From contig NC_008048.1 in the NCBI RefSeq assembly GCF_000013985.1, positions 124,001 through 188,000 of the forward strand: 64,000 bases of DNA. Reading direction: 5' to 3'. Each line of letters begins with the position of its first letter. The stretch's first letter is position 1. This document shows positions 16,050 to 25,066 of the stretch, one piece after another. The notes under the pieces were generated by a model that saw nothing but the letters and a program-made list of their open reading frames with translations, was not told where the DNA came from and did no database searches. Made by a program: the position numbers and the translations under genes. Source of the stretch: Sphingopyxis alaskensis RB2256. Lineage in GTDB: Bacteria > Pseudomonadota > Alphaproteobacteria > Sphingomonadales > Sphingomonadaceae.

Positions 16050-16727
16050 TTTTCACTCCTTGGAGACAATATTCCATCTCGTCGGACGTGATTATTTCGC
16101 CGACCCTGAGTTATAGGATCGTCGCAATGTCATCCCAAGCTACTCAGAAGTTTTTTTCATTTATTCGAATTTCAATAGATCTGGGCGCAAGGTAACGGGT
16201 GCCCGCCCGCACCGCGGGTGGCCTCCAGTCATATTTTCTGGAAGCATTATCGCAGCGCTGCTACCTGAATTGACGCGCTTAGTCGGTGGACAGGCAAGAT
16301 TGCAGCACTGATTTAGGTGTATTTGCCGCGCGGGCAGCCCTTTTCTCGCGGACTAACTTGGTAGACGCGGTACGAGGGGTTTTTCTGATTGCTGACGAGA
16401 TAGGACGGCGCCTACGAGGCGCGGTTGCTATGGAGAACCTTTTTCATTCGGGCGAGAGCGGGCGGCATGCGATGTGCAAATTAACGCCGTGACATCGCTT
16501 AACAACGCGCTGCGCAAGAGCCCAGGGGCCCGTACTCGTACGCAGCACCGAAGCTCTATTGCAGTTGGTCTGTGATGCCACTAACTGTAGCCAGTGAGTG
16601 TAGCCAGTCGCAACTGGTGCCACGCGAGAATGGCCGAAATCAGGGCTTGTTGAGGTGCAGCTTTTCCTTAGGTGAGGTTCCTGCCGCCCCAGCCAGCCGG
16701 TGCGCGGTTCGTCCTCTCGCAGACCGC
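16050..16727. other. Non-coding stretch at the cassette-core junction
   Basis: I see no supported gene. It contains TGTAGCCAGT twice (16586-16595 and 16599-16608), the second copy overlapping the inverted repeat CCAGT-CGCA-ACTGG (16604-16617). Gene content changes here from unrecognised cassette genes to conserved core genes. An attachment-site remnant is possible but cannot be shown without the other end. Confidence 0.45.
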
Positions 16728-17693
16728 CTAAGCGTCCACCATCGCGTGATATTCGGCTTCGGCGAGGTAGCGTTCGGCGTCGAGCGCCGCCATGCAGCCC
16801 ATGCCCGCGGCGGTCACCGCCTGGCGATAGATTTTGTCGGTGACGTCGCCCGCGGCGAAGACGCCGGGGATCGCGGTGAGCGACGTGCCGGGCGTCACTT
16901 GCAGATAGCCGTCGGCGTCGAGCGGCAGCTTGCCCCGGAACAGCTCGGTCGAGGGGCTGTGGCCGATCGCGACGAAACCGCCGTCGGTCGGCTCGTGGCT
17001 CGCCGCGCCGGTGACGGTGTCGATCAGGTCGACCCCGACGAGGCCCGAAACCCCCTCGCCCGCGACGAAGCGTTCGACCTGCTTGTTCCACAAGACCTTG
17101 ATCTTGGGATTGGCGAAGAGGCGGTCCTGCAGGATTTTTTCGGCGCGCAGCGAATCGCGGCGATGGATCAGCGTCACATCGTCGCTGTGGTTGGTGAGGT
17201 AGAGCGCCTCCTCGACCGCGGTGTTGCCGCCGCCGATGACGACGACCTTCTTGCCGCGATAGAAAAAGCCATCACAAGTGGCGCAGGCCGACACGCCCTT
17301 GCCGCCCAGTTCCTGTTCGCCAGGGACGCCGAGCCATTTTGCCTGCGCTCCCGTCGCGATGACAAGCGTTTCGGCGAGATAGACGTCGCCGCCGTCGCCG
17401 GTCAGCTTGAAGGGACGCTGCGACAGATCGACATCGACGATCGTGTCCCAGATCATCGATGTGCCGACATGCACCGCCTGCGCGGTCATCTGTTCCATCA
17501 GCCACGGCCCCTGGATCACCTCGGCGAATCCGGGATAGTTCTCGACATCGGTGGTGATCGTCAGCTGTCCACCGGGTTGCAGCCCCTGCACGACGATCGG
17601 CTGCATCCCCGCGCGCGCGGCATAGATGGCGGCCGACAGGCCGGCGGGGCCGGAGCCGAGGATGAGCATCTTGGTGTGGTGGGTGCTGGGCAT
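16728..17693 (-). CDS. trxB: Thioredoxin-disulfide reductase
   Basis: This 321-residue FAD/NADPH enzyme reduces oxidised thioredoxin in the cytoplasm. The N-terminal FAD-binding motif is GSGPAGLSAAIYAARAG. The redox-active CATC (Cys137, Cys140) lies in ACATCDGFFY. The NADPH motif is VVIGGGNTAVEEALYL, followed by IHRRDSLRAEKIL. The C-terminal FAD motif is GVFAAGDV. The length is normal for the low-molecular-weight class. It is the first clearly chromosomal gene after the cassette. The likely partner in this window is the thioredoxin at 28009-28329. Confidence 0.96.
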   Translation of the reverse strand: MPSTHHTKMLILGSGPAGLSAAIYAARAGMQPIVVQGLQPGGQLTITTDVENYPGFAEVIQGPWLMEQMTAQAVHVGTSMIWDTIVDVDLSQRPFKLTGDGGDVYLAETLVIATGAQAKWLGVPGEQELGGKGVSACATCDGFFYRGKKVVVIGGGNTAVEEALYLTNHSDDVTLIHRRDSLRAEKILQDRLFANPKIKVLWNKQVERFVAGEGVSGLVGVDLIDTVTGAASHEPTDGGFVAIGHSPSTELFRGKLPLDADGYLQVTPGTSLTAIPGVFAAGDVTDKIYRQAVTAAGMGCMAALDAERYLAEAEYHAMVDA

Positions 17694-17740
17694 GGCGATC
17701 CTGTTTCTGTGCGAATGACGGCGATTGCGCTATCCCATAT

Positions 17741-17823
17741 CCGTTCGCATCGGGCGAAGTCGAGATGCCGCAAAGGACGGCGCCACGACGATGGGTGTCT
17801 CGACTGCGCTCGACACGAACGGG
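17741..17823. repeat. Palindromic intergenic repeat, family A (GAAGTCGAGA type)
   Basis: The ends read CCGTTCGCATCGGGCGAAG and the near-complement CTGCGCTCGACACGAACGG, giving a long hairpin. A second copy in inverted orientation lies at 58517-58599. This copy sits between the divergent trxB and methyltransferase genes. Confidence 0.65.
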
Positions 17824-17908
17824 CAGAAAGGAATCGCGGCAGGCACAAATGGGCGTTGTAACGCGCGCTGGCAAGAGACAGGCGGCGCGCGAAGAGGGAG
17901 AGGCGGTG

Positions 17909-18535
17909 ATGGCAAGCTGGTGGGAGCGGCACGGCGTCCCGCGCCTGATCAAATGCGCCTGTTCGCAGGGGCAGATCATGAAGCTGAGGAGCCGGATCGT
18001 GCCGTATGCGCGCGGCCATGTGCTCGAACTCGGCTGCGGCGGCGGGATCAACATGGCATTTTACCGTCCGGAACAGGTCGAGAGTTTCTCCGGGATCGAC
18101 CCGTCGCCCGAACTGCTGGCGATGAGCCGCGCGGCGGCGGCCGGGCGCGGGATGGCGGCCGACATTCGGGGCGGCGTCGGCGAAGCGATGCCGTTCGACA
18201 GCGGGCAGTTCGATACCGTCGTCACTACCTTCACCCTCTGTTCGGTCGCCGATCAGGCCGCGGTGCTCGCCGAAATCCGCCGCGTGCTGAAACCGGGCGG
18301 GACCGCGCTATTCCTCGAACATGGCGGCGCGCCCGATGCCGGGGTCGCGAAATGGCAGCGGCGTATCGAGCCGGTCTGGAAACGCATCGGCGGCAATTGC
18401 CACCTGACGCGCCCGATCGGCGACGCCTATGCCGCGGCAGGCTTTGCGGTCGAGCGACAGGGCGCCGCCTATATGCCGAAAACGCCGCGCCCGTTTGGCT
18501 GGGTCGAATATGGCGCGGCGCGGGTCGCGGGGTAG
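17909..18535 (+). CDS. Class I SAM-dependent methyltransferase
   Basis: This 208-residue enzyme is of the UbiE/COQ5-like Methyltransf_11 type. Motif I is VLELGCGGGINMAFY, an acidic loop follows in SGIDPSPELL, motif II is FDTVVTTFTLCSV, and motif III is EIRRVLKPGGTALF. The start is ATG 17909 with GGGAGAGG upstream. The frame is open to 17765 but the extra residues derive from the repeat. The substrate is unknown; a small molecule or lipid is usual for this subtype. A strong terminator follows the gene. Confidence 0.82.
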   Translation: MASWWERHGVPRLIKCACSQGQIMKLRSRIVPYARGHVLELGCGGGINMAFYRPEQVESFSGIDPSPELLAMSRAAAAGRGMAADIRGGVGEAMPFDSGQFDTVVTTFTLCSVADQAAVLAEIRRVLKPGGTALFLEHGGAPDAGVAKWQRRIEPVWKRIGGNCHLTRPIGDAYAAAGFAVERQGAAYMPKTPRPFGWVEYGAARVAG

Positions 18536-18579
18536 GCGGGGGCGGGAAACGTCTGGGGCCGACCAGAAGCTGCCATAGG

Positions 18580-18614
18580 ATCCTCCCCATCGCAAGTCGA
18601 TGGGGAGGATTTTT
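18580..18614 (+). terminator. Rho-independent terminator of the methyltransferase gene
   Basis: A perfect 13-bp stem (arms 18580-18592 and 18598-18610, ATCCTCCCCATCG and its complement) with a CAAGT loop is followed by TTTT. It lies between convergent genes. Confidence 0.85.
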
Positions 18615-18660
18615 AAACGTCCGCTCCCCACCCCAAAGCCGTCGTGCGCGATGTCTGGAC

Positions 18661-19389
18661 CTATTCCTTCTCGCCCATCTCGACCAATCCATGCCCGACG
18701 CTGACCCGTTCGTCGAAGACGAAACAGCTGCCGTGCCAGCGGCTTTGGGACGCGGGCACCTGTTCGAGATAGGCGAGGATGCCGCCTTTCAGGTGGACGA
18801 CGTCCTCGACGCCTTCGTGGCGCAGGAAGGCGGTCGATTTTTCGCAGCGGATGCCGCCGGTGCAGAACATAGCGATGCGCTTGCCCGTGAAGCGATCGGC
18901 ATTGGCGCGCCACCAGCCCGGAAAGTCGCCGAAGCTCTTTGTGCCGGGATCGACCGCGCCCGCGAAGCTGCCATAGCCGACCTCGAAACCGTTGCGCGTG
19001 TCGATGAGCACCGTGCCCGGATCGTCGACGAGTGCGTTCCAGTCGGCGGGGTCGACATAGGGTGCGGCGTTGCGCGCGGGGTCGAGGCCCGGCACCCTCA
19101 TCGTGACGATTTCCTTCTTCAGCCGCACCTTGAGCCGCCTGAAGGGCATGGCGGAGGCGACCGAGTATTTGACGTCGAGCGCCGCGCAGCCGGGGAGTGC
19201 GCGGATATGGTCGATCACTGCGGCGATGCCGACATCGGTTCCGGCGATCGTGCCGTTGATCCCTTCGCGCGCGAGCAGCAGCGTGCCTTTGACGCCCTCG
19301 ATCGCGCAATGGTTCAGCAGCGGCTGGCGCAGCGCCGCCGGGTCGTCGAAAGCGGCGAAGCGATAGAGGGCGGCGACGGTGACGGTCAT
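18661..19389 (-). CDS. trhO: tRNA uridine(34) hydroxylase TrhO (rhodanese-like)
   Basis: This 242-residue protein is of the YceA/TrhO family, which makes 5-hydroxyuridine at tRNA position 34 (prephenate-independent, oxygen-dependent route). The N-terminal acylphosphatase-like domain has [10 protein letters not shown] and [14 protein letters not shown]. The C-terminal rhodanese domain has [16 protein letters not shown] and the active-site loop [10 protein letters not shown], with the catalytic Cys first in the loop. Length and motif order match the family. It is a single gene, convergent with the methyltransferase. Confidence 0.92.
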   Translation of the reverse strand: MTVTVAALYRFAAFDDPAALRQPLLNHCAIEGVKGTLLLAREGINGTIAGTDVGIAAVIDHIRALPGCAALDVKYSVASAMPFRRLKVRLKKEIVTMRVPGLDPARNAAPYVDPADWNALVDDPGTVLIDTRNGFEVGYGSFAGAVDPGTKSFGDFPGWWRANADRFTGKRIAMFCTGGIRCEKSTAFLRHEGVEDVVHLKGGILAYLEQVPASQSRWHGSCFVFDERVSVGHGLVEMGEKE

Positions 19390-19563
19390 GGGGACGGGGC
19401 CTTAGACAAAAGCCGTGCCGAAGGGAATAAGCCGCCGGTTGCGATGCTGCGGGCGGAACCCTGTGCTGCTTTTTTAGGCAGTGGTTGCCGTCGATTGCTC
19501 ACCCCTTGGGCAGCGCCGCAATTTCCTGTCAAAAATCTTGGCGAAAGCGCGCGATTCGGCAAT

Positions 19564-19578
19564 TGGCACGGCTCTTGA
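19564..19578 (+). promoter_or_regulatory. Possible sigma-54 (RpoN) promoter upstream of glnB
   Basis: TGGCAC-N5-TTGA matches the -24/-12 consensus TGGCAC-N5-TTGC except for the last base. It lies about 115 bp upstream of glnB, on the correct strand. NtrC/RpoN control of glnB-glnA is common in alphaproteobacteria. The imperfect -12 element lowers confidence. Confidence 0.45.
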
Positions 19579-19653
19579 TTGGTGCAAGATGACGGGGCCT
19601 CGCGGCGACTCAGGGTTTGAGAACCGGACCAGGCTAGCCTGATCCGGCTTTGA

Positions 19654-20031
<378 letters not shown>

Positions 20032-20102
20032 CCGCCCCGCACCCATTTCATCCCAGCAATCCCCGGCACGCCGGACCATCACGCAAGAAGGAAGCATAGA
20101 CC

Positions 20103-21515
20103 ATGGCTACGAAGCCCAAGGATATCATCGCCCGGATCAAGGACAACGACATCGAGTGGGTCGACCTGCGCTTCACCGACCCCAAGGGCAAGTGGCAGCA
20201 CCTGACCATGTGCGCCGGGGTGATCGACGAGGATGCGCTCGAAGACGGGCTGATGTTCGACGGTTCGTCGATCGAGGGCTGGAAGGCGATCAACGAAAGC
20301 GACATGATCCTGAAGCCCGATCTCGACGCCGTCTATGACGATCCCTTTTCGGCGACGCCGATGCTGGTGATCTTCTGCGACATCGTCGAGCCGTCGACCG
20401 GCGAGGGCTATGCCCGCGATCCGCGCACGACGGCGAAGCGCGCCGAGGCCTATCTCGGATCGACCGGCATCGGCGACACCGTCTATGTCGGCCCCGAAGC
20501 CGAATTCTTCATGTTCGACGATGTCCGCTTCGAAACCGGCTATAACAAGTCGGGCTTCGAGATCGACGACATCGAGCTGCCGACCAACACCGGCCGCAGC
20601 TATGAGGGCGGCAACCTCGCCCACCGCCCGCGCGCCAAGGGCGGCTATTTCCCCGTCGCGCCGGTCGACAGCGCGGTCGACATCCGCGCCGAAATGGTCT
20701 CGACGATGCTCGAAATGGGCCTGCCGTGCGACAAGCACCACCATGAGGTCGCCGCGGCGCAGCACGAGCTGGGCCTGACCTTCGGCACGCTGACGCAGAC
20801 CGCCGACCGTATGCAGATCTATAAATATGTCGTCCACCAGGTCGCGCACGCCTATGGCAAGACCGCAACCTTCATGCCCAAACCGATCAAGGACGATAAC
20901 GGTTCGGGGATGCACACGCACATCTCGATCTGGGAAAAGGGCAAGCCGCTCTTTGCGGGCAATGGCTATGCCGGTCTCAGCGACATGTGCCTCTATTTCA
21001 TCGGCGGCGTCATCAAGCACGCCAAGGCGCTCAACGCCTTCACCAACCCGACGACGAACAGCTACAAGCGCCTTGTTCCGGGCTTCGAAGCGCCGGTGCT
21101 GCTCGCTTATTCGAGCCGCAACCGCTCGGCCTCGTGCCGCATTCCCTATGGCGCGGGCGCCAAGGCGAAGCGCGTCGAGTTCCGCTTCCCCGACGCGATG
21201 GCGAACCCCTATCTCTGCTATTCGGCGCTGCTGATGGCGGGGCTCGACGGCATTCAGAACAAGATCCATCCCGGCGACGCGATGGACAAGAATCTCTATG
21301 ACCTGCCGCCCGAAGAGCTTTCCGAAGTGCCGACCGTGTGCGGCAGCTTGCGTGAAGCGCTCGACAGCCTGATGGCCGATCACGACTTCCTTTTGAAGGG
21401 CGACGTGTTTTCGAAGGACCAGATCGAGGCCTATGTCGAGCTCAAATGGAACGAAGTCTATCGGTTCGAACAGACGCCGAGCCCGGTCGAGTTCGACATG
21501 TATTACAGCGCCTGA
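20103..21515 (+). CDS. glnA: Glutamine synthetase, type I
   Basis: This 470-residue dodecameric enzyme forms glutamine from glutamate, ammonia and ATP. Visible are the beta-grasp N-terminal domain ([22 protein letters not shown]), the ATP site [16 protein letters not shown] and the glutamate loop [17 protein letters not shown]. The adenylylation site is Tyr399 in NLYDLPPEE, corresponding to Tyr397 of the enteric enzyme. It is therefore a GSI-beta type subject to GlnE control. It is second in the operon with glnB, and a strong terminator follows at 21543. Confidence 0.97.
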   Translation: MATKPKDIIARIKDNDIEWVDLRFTDPKGKWQHLTMCAGVIDEDALEDGLMFDGSSIEGWKAINESDMILKPDLDAVYDDPFSATPMLVIFCDIVEPSTGEGYARDPRTTAKRAEAYLGSTGIGDTVYVGPEAEFFMFDDVRFETGYNKSGFEIDDIELPTNTGRSYEGGNLAHRPRAKGGYFPVAPVDSAVDIRAEMVSTMLEMGLPCDKHHHEVAAAQHELGLTFGTLTQTADRMQIYKYVVHQVAHAYGKTATFMPKPIKDDNGSGMHTHISIWEKGKPLFAGNGYAGLSDMCLYFIGGVIKHAKALNAFTNPTTNSYKRLVPGFEAPVLLAYSSRNRSASCRIPYGAGAKAKRVEFRFPDAMANPYLCYSALLMAGLDGIQNKIHPGDAMDKNLYDLPPEELSEVPTVCGSLREALDSLMADHDFLLKGDVFSKDQIEAYVELKWNEVYRFEQTPSPVEFDMYYSA

Positions 21516-21542
21516 TCGACCAGCGGGTCAGTAGCGCCGACA

Positions 21543-21578
21543 GGGGCGTCCGGTTCGGGGGAGCCGGACGCCCCTTTT
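21543..21578 (+). terminator. Rho-independent terminator of glnBA
   Basis: The 11-bp stem GGGGCGTCCGG / CCGGACGCCCC (21543-21553, 21564-21574) is followed by TTTT. Confidence 0.85.
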
Positions 21579-21672
21579 CGTGGCGCGTTGACGTGCCAGG
21601 TAGTTGCGCGCGAGCTTGCCACCCGCGACATGACCGCCGATGACGGCGGGCAGGCGAAGGGAGATGGCGGGG

Positions 21673-22149
21673 ATGATGCGTTTGGCGGTTCCGGCGCTCG
21701 TGTTTCTGGTCGCGGCGTGCGGCGCCTCCGCCGACCCGGCGGCGACCGTCGCCACCCCCGAAGGCTATCGCGAGGCGGCGGCGGCGTTCGACTCGGCGAT
21801 CGCGGCGAAGGACGAGGCGGCGTTGCAGCGGCTGATCGCCGACGATTTCCTGTGGGTGCGCGGCAGCGGCGCGATGGGCGACAAGGCCGCGTTCATCGCC
21901 GCGCTCGCCGCACCGTCGATCCGTATCGAACCCTTCCGGCCCGCTGAGCCGCGCTGGATCACCAGTGGCGACAGCGCGCTGCTCGCCGCGACCAACAGGC
22001 TGCAGGGCACCGCCGACGGCGAGCCGTTCGTCGACCGGCACCGTTTTGCCGATCACTGGCTGTGGCGCGATGGCGCATGGCAGCTCGTCTATGCGCAAGT
22101 TACTCCGGTGCCCGAAGCGGCCGCAGCGGATGTCGGCGGGGCTGACTGA
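21673..22149 (+). CDS. Exported NTF2-like (DUF4440-type) lipoprotein
   Basis: The 158-residue product has a lipoprotein signal (LAVPALVFLVAACGAS, Cys at the lipobox). An NTF2-like fold follows: an N-terminal helix (YREAAAAFDSAIAAKDEAAL), LIADDFLWVRGSGAMGDKAAF, a strand series, and DHWLWRDGAWQLVYAQVT, which resembles the closing strands of DUF4440 proteins. Such proteins bind small ligands or act as accessory subunits; no catalytic residues are claimed. ATG 21673 is chosen because AAGGGAG lies ten bases upstream and the signal peptide begins here; an ATG follows directly. Confidence 0.75.
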   Translation: MMRLAVPALVFLVAACGASADPAATVATPEGYREAAAAFDSAIAAKDEAALQRLIADDFLWVRGSGAMGDKAAFIAALAAPSIRIEPFRPAEPRWITSGDSALLAATNRLQGTADGEPFVDRHRFADHWLWRDGAWQLVYAQVTPVPEAAAADVGGAD

Positions 22150-22161
22150 ACCGGGGGGGCA

Positions 22162-22833
22162 CTATCGCGGCGCCATCATGCCCCGCCGCGCGGTTGCGAC
22201 AAAACAGCCGAGCAGCATCAGCCCGAACGACAGCGATACAAGGTCGATCGGGTGCGGACCGGCGATGAGGTCGGCTGTGGCCGCGCCGCCCCACAGAACT
22301 GCGACGAACATCATCAAATTGCCGGTGATCGCCGTGACCTCCAGCGTCAGCTGGCGCCACAGCTCGTCGAAATCGCGCCACATCCAGACCGACACCAGCG
22401 TAAACAGGCCGAGCACCGCGACCAGGATCCAGAATGCCGCCGCAACACTCACGCGCGGCGTTGTTCCCACCGCTTCGCTACCCGTCGCATAGGCGAGGAG
22501 CATCAACCCGGCGCCGAGCGCGAGACACCCGATGGCACTTCCGCCGAGGTGCGAGCGTTCTTCGACGATTTCTTCGGCGTCGGCGACATTGAGCAGGCGC
22601 TGGCCGACAAGCCGTGGCGCGAGCGTGCCGATCCCGACGAAGGCGCCCATCAGCGTGTAGATGAAGCCCACGCCCAGAAGGATGATGATCGATCCGGGCC
22701 AGTCGTTGCCATCGCCGCCTTCGAGCAGCGACAGCGCCGCAAACATGCCAGCCGCACCGACGACGGCGCCGAACAGCGCCTGCGCGGCGATCTTTTTCCA
22801 TCCCGCGGTGGGACTGGCCTTGGTCGTCATCAT
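22162..22833 (-). CDS. Multi-pass membrane protein of unknown function
   Basis: This 223-residue protein has six hydrophobic segments: AQALFGAVVGAAGMFAALSL, SIIILLGVGFIYTLMGAFV, IGCLALGAGLMLLAYA, AAFWILVAVLGLFTLVSVW, ITGNLMMFVAVLWGGA and LVSLSFGLMLLGCFVA. ATG 22833 follows AAGGAG. The gene begins one base after the stop of the small XRE regulator, so the two form an operon. Such XRE-plus-membrane-protein pairs are common in bacteria and usually autoregulated, but the membrane protein's role is not known. No transporter motif is visible. Confidence 0.75.
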   Translation of the reverse strand: MMTTKASPTAGWKKIAAQALFGAVVGAAGMFAALSLLEGGDGNDWPGSIIILLGVGFIYTLMGAFVGIGTLAPRLVGQRLLNVADAEEIVEERSHLGGSAIGCLALGAGLMLLAYATGSEAVGTTPRVSVAAAFWILVAVLGLFTLVSVWMWRDFDELWRQLTLEVTAITGNLMMFVAVLWGGAATADLIAGPHPIDLVSLSFGLMLLGCFVATARRGMMAPR

Positions 22834-22834
22834 C

Positions 22835-23041
22835 CTACTCCTTCGGGTTCCAGTGATCGATGAACAGTTCGCACACTTCGAGCGCGAAGAGGCGCGCCAT
22901 GCGCAGCGCCAGCGGCAGGCTGGGGTCATATTTGTCGGTTTCGACGGCGTTGATCGTCTGACGCGACACGCCGAGCCGCCGCGCCAGCTCGCCCTGGCTC
23001 CATCCCGCCGCCTCGCGATATTCGCGCACCCGATTTTCCAC
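22835..23041 (-). CDS. Small XRE-family regulator (68 aa)
   Basis: The protein is essentially one HTH domain: NRVREYREAAGWSQGELARR, LGVSRQTINAVETDKYDPSL, then PLALRMARLFALEVCELF. This is the compact YozG/CopZ-adjacent type of regulator of about 67 residues. The frame opens at ATG 23116, but GTG 23041 with GGGAG five bases upstream is preferred. The first 25 codons of the longer version would lie on the twin palindromic sites 23057-23107, which look like its promoter-operator. It is co-transcribed with the downstream membrane protein. Confidence 0.85.
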   Translation of the reverse strand: MENRVREYREAAGWSQGELARRLGVSRQTINAVETDKYDPSLPLALRMARLFALEVCELFIDHWNPKE

Positions 23042-23056
23042 AGCTGCTCCCGTGCC

Positions 23057-23107
23057 TGTCAAGAGCTCTTTACAGTTGGCTGTTTCGTCTGTCAAACACT
23101 CTTTACA
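23057..23107 (-). promoter_or_regulatory. Twin palindromic operators upstream of the small XRE regulator
   Basis: TGTCAAGAGCTCTTTACA (23057-23074) is an 18-bp near-perfect palindrome. TGTCAAACACTCTTTACA (23090-23107) is a second, weaker copy 33 bp away, about three helical turns. On the minus strand each contains TTGACA, usable as a -35 box. Cooperative self-repression by the regulator is the natural reading. Confidence 0.6.
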
Positions 23108-23191
23108 GGTTTCCATGACGCGTACCGTACCTGCGCCTTTGCCAAACGGTGCGGTTCATGCCCTGGCGGGCCTTTCAAGGGAGGGCTGGCC

Positions 23192-23353
23192 ATGACCCGC
23201 CACCTGATCCTGATCGCCGCGATGGCGGTCACCGCCGGTTGCGGCAAGGTCATCGGACGCCCCAATTTGGCGCGGACGGTCGCGGCGCCGCGCGAAGAAG
23301 TCTTTGCCCGCATGTTCGCGGACGGCGGCGCCGGACGGCGCGGGCGATGGTAA
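23192..23353 (+). CDS. Small putative lipoprotein (53 aa)
   Basis: TRHLILIAAMAVTAGCGK is a complete lipoprotein signal with the lipobox at VTAGC. The mature part is short and ends in GRRGRW, suggesting a truncated or degenerate gene. A GGAGGG site precedes the ATG. No family is recognised. Confidence 0.45.
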   Translation: MTRHLILIAAMAVTAGCGKVIGRPNLARTVAAPREEVFARMFADGGAGRRGRW

Positions 23354-23431
23354 ACGGGGCGAGGTTGCGGACCCGCCCGTGCGGTGGCAGTTTGCGTCGG
23401 GGTGGGCCCGATCGCGAAAGGCTGGTCGCCG

Positions 23432-24898
23432 ATGCCGAAGCATATTTTTGCCCTGCTGTTTTTGCTTGCATTGACATCGTGCGGAGGTGGTGGGGGAGGC
23501 GATACGCCGCCGCCGTTGGCCAACACGCCGCCCGTATTCACCTCACTCCAGACCGCCAGCGTCGCCGAGAACACGGCGAACGCCTATCAGGCGGCGGCAA
23601 GCGATGCCGACGGCGACGCGCTGACCTTCGCCATCGACGGCGGCGCCGATGCGGCGCGCTTTGCGATCACCGGCGCGGGCGCATTGCGGTTCAACACGCC
23701 GCCCGATTTCGACCTGCCCGGCGATGCCGATGGCGACAATGTCTATGCCGTCGTGCTGCGCGTCAGCGATGGCCGGGCGAGCGTGACACAGGCGGTCAAC
23801 ATCACCGTCACCAACAGCCGCGAAGGGATCGCCGTCGCGCGCGTCGGAACGGGGTTCAGCCAGCCGCTTTATGTCGCGCCGATCCCCGGCGACAATCGCA
23901 TCTATGTGGTCGAAAAGGGCGGCGACGTCTATCGTTTCGACCCCGCGGACGGCAGCCGGACGCGCGTGCTCGACATTACCGACATTTCGACGAGCGGCGA
24001 GCGCGGCCTGCTTGGCCTTGCGCCCTATCCCGACCATGCAACCTCGCAGCGCCTGTTCGCGGTCGCCACGGCGATCAACGGCAATGTCCAGGTGCGGCGC
24101 TACACGCTGGGCCAGCCGAATAGTTCGACCAGTTACGACCTCGTGCTCGACATTCCGCATCCCGGTTTCGACAATCATAATGGCGGCTGGATCGGCTTCG
24201 GCCCCGACGGCCATGTCTATGTCGCGGTCGGAGACGGCGGCGGCGCGGGCGACCCCAACAACAATGCGCAAAACCGCAATGTACAGCTTGGCAAGATCCT
24301 GCGCTTCGCGGTGGGCACCGGGGGCAGCACCTATGCCCCGGCACCGGGCAACCCCTTTCTTGCGGGCGGCGGCGATCCCTATGTCTTTGCGCTTGGCCTG
24401 CGCAACCCGTTCCGCGCCTCCTTTTCGGGGTCGACGCTGCTGATCGGCGATGTCGGGCAGAATGCGGTCGAGGAAATCGACATGGTCGCGACGGCACAGC
24501 CGGGGCTCAACTTTGGCTGGCGCTTCCTGGAAGGCACGCAGCCCTTTTCGGGAACGGCGCCTGCGGGCCTGACCCCGCCCGTCGCCGAATATGGCCATGG
24601 CAGCGGTCCGCGTCAGGGGCGTTCGGTCACCGGCGGCTATGTCTACCGTGGACCGGTGGCCTCGTTGCAGGGCCAGTATGTCTTTGGCGATTTCGTGTCG
24701 GGCAATATATGGACCGTGCCCTTTGCCGACCTCGTTGCCGGTCAGACCTTGCCCGCGGCCCGCTTTGCCGTGCGCAACGAGGATTTTGCTCCCGACGCAG
24801 GAACGATAGCCAACATCGCCTCATTCGGCGAGGACAGCGCGGGCAATCTGTTCATCGTCAGCATCGGCGGCGACATTTTCATGGTGCGGCCGGGCTGA
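23432..24898 (+). CDS. PQQ-dependent sugar (aldose) dehydrogenase, lipoprotein with cadherin-like domain
   Basis: This 488-residue exported protein has a lipoprotein signal (IFALLFLLALTSCGGGGG). Residues about 30-135 form a cadherin-like domain (VAENTANAYQAAASDADGD, then FNTPPDFDLPGDADGDN). The remainder is the six-bladed propeller of soluble glucose dehydrogenase-type (GSDH) enzymes: FSQPLYVAPIPGDNRIYVVE, SGERGLLGLAPYP, a calcium/PQQ region HNGGWIGFGPDGHVYVAVGD and GLRNPFRASF with the PQQ-contact Arg. Homologues oxidise aldoses with PQQ in the periplasm. ATG 23432 is chosen because the signal peptide starts there. Fusion to a cadherin-like module is less usual and may aid Ca-dependent adhesion. 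Confidence 0.85.
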   Translation: MPKHIFALLFLLALTSCGGGGGGDTPPPLANTPPVFTSLQTASVAENTANAYQAAASDADGDALTFAIDGGADAARFAITGAGALRFNTPPDFDLPGDADGDNVYAVVLRVSDGRASVTQAVNITVTNSREGIAVARVGTGFSQPLYVAPIPGDNRIYVVEKGGDVYRFDPADGSRTRVLDITDISTSGERGLLGLAPYPDHATSQRLFAVATAINGNVQVRRYTLGQPNSSTSYDLVLDIPHPGFDNHNGGWIGFGPDGHVYVAVGDGGGAGDPNNNAQNRNVQLGKILRFAVGTGGSTYAPAPGNPFLAGGGDPYVFALGLRNPFRASFSGSTLLIGDVGQNAVEEIDMVATAQPGLNFGWRFLEGTQPFSGTAPAGLTPPVAEYGHGSGPRQGRSVTGGYVYRGPVASLQGQYVFGDFVSGNIWTVPFADLVAGQTLPAARFAVRNEDFAPDAGTIANIASFGEDSAGNLFIVSIGGDIFMVRPG

Positions 24899-25066
24899 CC
24901 GTCCCGCGGCGGCCGCCGATTCCCGTCATCGGGATGCCATGGGATGCCATGCCTTTCGCACGAAAAGCCTGGCCCGCCGATTTTCGCCGTTGGCCGCGCT
25001 TGATTCATCGGCCACAGTGACTAGGTAGCAATCCGAGACCGATTCACCGCCGATGGGAGACAAAAA

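Noticed and set aside
16286..16492. 68-codon plus-strand ORF in the junction region
   Set aside because: No ribosome-binding site, no family, and codon use does not stand out from random frames.
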